A DNA stretch of 41,564 nt. It comes from Candidatus Martarchaeota archaeon (GTDB lineage Archaea; Micrarchaeota; Micrarchaeia; Micrarchaeales; CABMGC01). Below the pieces are notes generated by a model. That model worked only from the letters and a program-made list of their open reading frames with translations. It searched no databases and was not told where the DNA came from. The stretch covers positions 2,037 through 43,600 of the forward strand of contig JAMCYP010000016.1 of the NCBI GenBank assembly GCA_023476545.1, in the 5' to 3' direction. A program made the translations under genes and the position numbers. This document shows positions 38,672-41,564 of this stretch, one piece after another; position 1 is the first letter of the stretch; each line of letters opens with the position of its first letter.

Positions 38672-38781
38672 CGTCATTTATGTAAAATTCAGAAGGGTAT
38701 TTAAACAAGAAAGATCATATGTATATACAGGGATTTACGGTTAGCAAATCTTTTTGTTTAACTAAAATCCCACCCACCCAC

Positions 38782-38814
38782 AAAAAGAGGCACGCCGGAA
38801 GGTGTGCCCTTTTT
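38782..38814. terminator. Hairpin terminator with GGAA tetraloop, usable in both directions
   Basis: AAAAAGAGGCACGCC pairs with GGTGTGCCCTTTTT around a GGAA (GNRA) loop, giving about 13 pairs with one mismatch; a run of T follows on both strands. It separates the DMT gene from gatE (stop at 38815), whose genes run toward each other. The rest of the gap 38672-38781 is AT-rich with no gene. Confidence 0.7.
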
Positions 38815-40650
38815 CTATTTAACTAACCTGTTCAGCTCATCGCCATCGACGTTGAACCTGTGCTTGCTCATTATCTCCCGCACCGCCTCTTCTCCGCCCC
38901 TGCCTTTCTTGGCCTCTCGCACCAGCTTCTCGAGCTCCCGGCCCTTTATCCTTTCCAGCTTTCCGCTTCTTATGGCGCCGCTCACAGCCTCGGCCGTCTC
39001 TGGCGCCTGCTTGATCAGCTCCTCTATCGCAGCCTTGGTTATGCGGCCTTTTGCGTACTCGTCGAAGATGCGGAGCATGGCGGCATCGCTTATGTTGTCC
39101 ACGTTCTTTCCCATGCGCCGGGCCTGGGTCATCTTGTCAAGCAGCACTGTGGCCACGGTACTGCCCTCCACGCCAGTCTTCTCCACTATCTGCGTGAACA
39201 GTCCGAGCTGCTGAGACCAGAGCATCTGCTCCTCCAGCTGTTTGTTCTTTATCTCGCGGGCCAGCCTCCTCACAGTTTTCTCCACATCCACGGCCTGCCT
39301 CTTCGCCTCCGCGTGCACCTCTGCACCTATTGGTATAGGGCGCACGTCCGTCTCAGGGTACATGCGCGCTCCTCCGGGCAGCGGCCTCAGGAATGTGGTT
39401 ATGAGCAGTTTCGAGTCAACCCCCCTGGTCTCGTTAGGCACCTCGAGCGCGGCCTGCTGCGCCCTCACGTTCGCAAGAGCGAGCGCGTTTTCGCATATGT
39501 GCTTCTCACCTGCGACGAGCATGAACGCATCTTCGTCGTCTGCGCCTATCATGCGCCTGAGCTCCTGCAGTTCGTGGTCATCGAACCCGTAGGCCTTCAG
39601 GTCCTCGTCGCTGTGAATTATGCCGCCTACCCCAGCCAGCTTCGCGTATCCGCTTATCTCGCTGCCAAGCCTCCTGCCTGGGTTGATCTCCCTGCCGAGC
39701 AGGCCTCCGTATCCCTCAAGTCTCGATGCCAGCACAGCCCCCTCCACATCCTGCAGGCTCTTCCTTAGTACCTTCACTTTCGTGTCTCCCAGAACGCTGG
39801 TGACGTCTACGGGCGGATGCACCTTCGCGTTTCTCTTCTGCAGCTCCTTCTTTATCTCTATGAGCGCGAGCTGCCTCTGCACCTCGCTCTCTATTATCTT
39901 GTCCATGGTCTCCAGCTCCTGGAAGCCCTTGATCTCAACTCTCGCCCCTCCGCGTATCGAGACGTTAACGTCCTGCCTTATGGATCCGATCCCGCGCTGT
40001 ACCCTGCCGGTCAGCCTGAGCATGAGACCTATCCTGCGAGCCAGATCCTTGGCCTCCTCAGGGCTTCTTATCTCTGGTTCGGTGTCTATCTCCACGAGCG
40101 GTATGCCCAGCCTGTCTACATTGTATATCACCATGCTGCCGTCGCTGTGCTCTATGCCGCTCGATTCCTCCTCGAGGAATACCGAGGTTATGCCCAGGCG
40201 TCTGTTCCTGAACTCGAGGTAGCCATCATGGCCTACCAGCAGCGTTCTCTGGAATGCGCTGGTGTCGCTGCCATCCACCACTCCCTTCCTCATCGGCTCC
40301 AGCTCTGCCGGCACCCATCCCTTGAATGAGGCGACTATCTGCAACGCTATCGCGAGCGCATCGGGGTTGAGCTCGTGAGGCGGCTCTTCGTCTATGTCGA
40401 CCATGCACGTAGTGTTCCTGAACAGGTTGTAGACGAACTTCCTGCCGCGCTGCGTCTCAAACGCGGCTGAGAGGTCAATGCGCCCAAGCTCCCCGGCCAC
40501 CGCCCTCTGCCTCCTCTCCACCTCCGCTACCGAAACATCGTTAGACAACCGCGCGTCGCACGAGCAGAAGAGCTTGTGCTCAGTCTCCAGCCTCTGGTGT
40601 ATCTCCAGGCCGCACATGAACCCAAGCGCTTCGTAATCCAAAACCGCCAA
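38815..40650 (-). CDS. gatE: Glu-tRNA(Gln) amidotransferase subunit E
   Basis: 611 residues starting at TTG 40650 behind GAGGTGG. LGFMCGLEIHQRLETEHKLF, the cysteines of LFCSCD, VYNVDRLGIPLVEIDTEPEI, GIGSIRQDVNVSI and RVEIKGFQELETMDKI are diagnostic; the middle contains the GAD-like insertion that GatE has and GatB lacks, and the end is the helical Yqey-like tail. GatE phosphorylates and amidates the glutamate on tRNA-Gln using ammonia from GatD. Its partner gatD lies 10 bases upstream in the same operon. The pair means that this organism makes Gln-tRNA by the archaeal indirect route. Confidence 0.96.
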   Translation of the reverse strand: MAVLDYEALGFMCGLEIHQRLETEHKLFCSCDARLSNDVSVAEVERRQRAVAGELGRIDLSAAFETQRGRKFVYNLFRNTTCMVDIDEEPPHELNPDALAIALQIVASFKGWVPAELEPMRKGVVDGSDTSAFQRTLLVGHDGYLEFRNRRLGITSVFLEEESSGIEHSDGSMVIYNVDRLGIPLVEIDTEPEIRSPEEAKDLARRIGLMLRLTGRVQRGIGSIRQDVNVSIRGGARVEIKGFQELETMDKIIESEVQRQLALIEIKKELQKRNAKVHPPVDVTSVLGDTKVKVLRKSLQDVEGAVLASRLEGYGGLLGREINPGRRLGSEISGYAKLAGVGGIIHSDEDLKAYGFDDHELQELRRMIGADDEDAFMLVAGEKHICENALALANVRAQQAALEVPNETRGVDSKLLITTFLRPLPGGARMYPETDVRPIPIGAEVHAEAKRQAVDVEKTVRRLAREIKNKQLEEQMLWSQQLGLFTQIVEKTGVEGSTVATVLLDKMTQARRMGKNVDNISDAAMLRIFDEYAKGRITKAAIEELIKQAPETAEAVSGAIRSGKLERIKGRELEKLVREAKKGRGGEEAVREIMSKHRFNVDGDELNRLVK

Positions 40651-40660
40651 CAGCCCACCT

Positions 40661-41524
40661 CTAAAACCAGTCCACCTCCGTCCTCTCGGTTATCTCGCCC
40701 GCGATGTTCTTGTCCAGCATCTTCGCAGCTTCCGCGCGCTTGTGGTTGCCAAGCAGCCATCCGAGCTTGACGAGCGCGACCTCGGGCAGCATGTCCTGGC
40801 AGTATATCGCTCCCGCCCCAGCGATCAGCCTCAGGTTCCTGTAGACGTTCGTGTTCACCCTTCCGTTCAGCGTCTGCGATGTCATGCCCACCACGACCCC
40901 TGCATCGGCTGCGCGCTTTATGTGTCCGAGCCACGAGTACTTCTCGTCGGCTGGAGAGACGGCAACATGCCCCATGCCCGTGCCCTCTATTATGATCCCC
41001 TTGTACTTCTTGTCTACGTAGTAGTCGATTATCTCCGGATCGGAGTTCGGATAGAACTTCAGCAGCGCAACCTTCGGCTCATACCCGGCCTTCAGGCGCA
41101 GCTCTCCACCGCCCTCCCCGATCCTCCTGTGCGGGCTGACGTAATCTATGTTGCCCGCTGGGTCCACCGTGGCTATCGGCCTGCTGTTTATCGGCCTGAA
41201 TGCGTCCCTGCGTGTCGTGTGCATCTTCCTCGCCTTAGTTCCTCTGATGAAGCTGCAGTAGCTGTCGGAGGAGCTCGCGTGCATGCAGATGCCCACCTCG
41301 GCAATGTTCGCCTTTCCGGCAAGGTGCGCGGCGCACACGAGGTTCATGAACGCGTCGCTAGATCCGCGGTCCACGCTCCTCTGCGCTCCGGTGAGAACCA
41401 CCGGCCCGCTGAGTCCGCTGAGCATGAAGCTAAGCGCCGCAGATGTGTAGTGCATGACGTCGGTGCCGTGTAATATGACCACTCCGTGCTTGAATATCTC
41501 CCTGCTGCATCTCTCGCATCGCAT
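40661..41524 (-). CDS. gatD: Glu-tRNA(Gln) amidotransferase subunit D, N-terminal part missing
   Basis: 287 residues of an L-asparaginase-like enzyme: VVILHGTDVMHYTSAALSFM (with the second catalytic Thr-Asp pair), VVLTGAQRSVDRGSSDAF, GTKARKMHTTRRDAFRPIN, GIIIEGTGMGHV and MTSQTLNGRVNTNVY. Whole GatD is about 420-440 residues; the part with the N-terminal domain and the first catalytic Thr is not in this frame. Upstream the frame meets TGA at 41533-41531 and TAG at 41545-41543, but another frame is open to the window edge and reads FHSIDTRLKSEN before the join. ATGCATGCGATGCG at the join suggests a slipped repeat. So a frameshift, not a short gene, is likely, and the gene continues past the window. 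Confidence 0.85.
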   Translation of the reverse strand: MRCERCSREIFKHGVVILHGTDVMHYTSAALSFMLSGLSGPVVLTGAQRSVDRGSSDAFMNLVCAAHLAGKANIAEVGICMHASSSDSYCSFIRGTKARKMHTTRRDAFRPINSRPIATVDPAGNIDYVSPHRRIGEGGGELRLKAGYEPKVALLKFYPNSDPEIIDYYVDKKYKGIIIEGTGMGHVAVSPADEKYSWLGHIKRAADAGVVVGMTSQTLNGRVNTNVYRNLRLIAGAGAIYCQDMLPEVALVKLGWLLGNHKRAEAAKMLDKNIAGEITERTEVDWF

Positions 41525-41564
41525 GCATTCTCACTCTTTAATCTAGTATCTATGGAGTGGAAGG

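Noticed and set aside
38860-39768. 302-residue open frame antisense to gatE
   Set aside because: It is a codon-bias shadow of gatE and has no family features.
1-41564. CRISPR array, rRNA genes or a complete insertion sequence with transposase
   Set aside because: No regularly spaced repeat-spacer units, no rRNA sequence and no transposase motif were found on either strand.

Overview
The window reads as chromosomal DNA of an archaeon. Archaea-only or archaeal-type information genes are spread across it: aIF5A with its hypusination site, ribosomal proteins S24e and S27ae, a Hel308-type helicase, threonyl-tRNA synthetase with the archaeal editing domain, aIF5B, the GatD/GatE tRNA-dependent amidotransferase and archaeal SepF. 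TATA-like boxes about 25-35 bases before starts, many near-leaderless genes, GGTGA ribosome sites and TTG/GTG starts support this. Pilin-like class III signal peptides on LamG proteins and very tight gene packing suggest a DPANN-type lineage such as Micrarchaeota, but that placement is an inference. All functions come from recognising sequence motifs; no database search was run.

Layout. 1-3.6 kb: the end of a LamG surface protein, then an informational operon (aIF5A, S24e with an apparent frameshift, S27ae, CPBP membrane protease, TrmJ-like methyltransferase) meeting sepF tail to tail. 3.7-7.0 kb: Hel308 helicase carrying a 388-residue intein with a LAGLIDADG endonuclease. 7.1-10.1 kb: a NodU-type carbamoyltransferase overlapping a sulfatase/phosphatase-fold protein. 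10.1-13.0 kb (minus strand): an ATP sulfurylase operon (ribbon-helix-helix regulator, unknown protein, cysD, cysN) with a free-standing LAGLIDADG gene wedged between cysD and cysN by 4-base overlaps on both sides. 13.0-13.7 kb: an AT-rich segment holding one CYTH-domain gene between 13-bp inverted repeats that look like IS903-type ends. 13.9-22.4 kb: thrS, a second LamG pilin-like protein, a PadR regulator divergent from a tiny Cys/Gly/Tyr protein across a shared operator, a DMT transporter, an alkyltransferase, an acetyltransferase and a three-gene MacB-like ABC exporter.

22.4-29.3 kb is an accessory island of lower GC. It holds unknown membrane proteins, a HicAB toxin-antitoxin pair, gene fragments, a DMT transporter, the normally bacterial GTPase RsgA, a methyltransferase and a broken kinase. 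It ends at a tRNA-Thr(CGT) gene. The 3'-terminal sequence of that tRNA recurs four more times through the island, always in the same orientation, and a partial tRNA copy lies beside it. This is the pattern left by repeated integration at a tRNA 3' end, although no integrase is visible.

29.4-41.6 kb: a 1006-residue membrane-anchored beta-helix surface protein built from four modules, a second CYTH protein divergent from a MIP18-family iron-sulfur assembly factor, nucleoside diphosphate kinase, aIF5B, an unknown protein, a double-HTH Lrp-like regulator divergent from a DMT transporter with an extra cytoplasmic domain, a strong GNRA-loop terminator, and gatE-gatD. gatD is incomplete and probably frameshifted near the window edge. 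Three apparent frameshifts (S24e, the island kinase, gatD) lie at short G/C runs or short repeats, so sequencing or assembly error has to be weighed against real gene decay.
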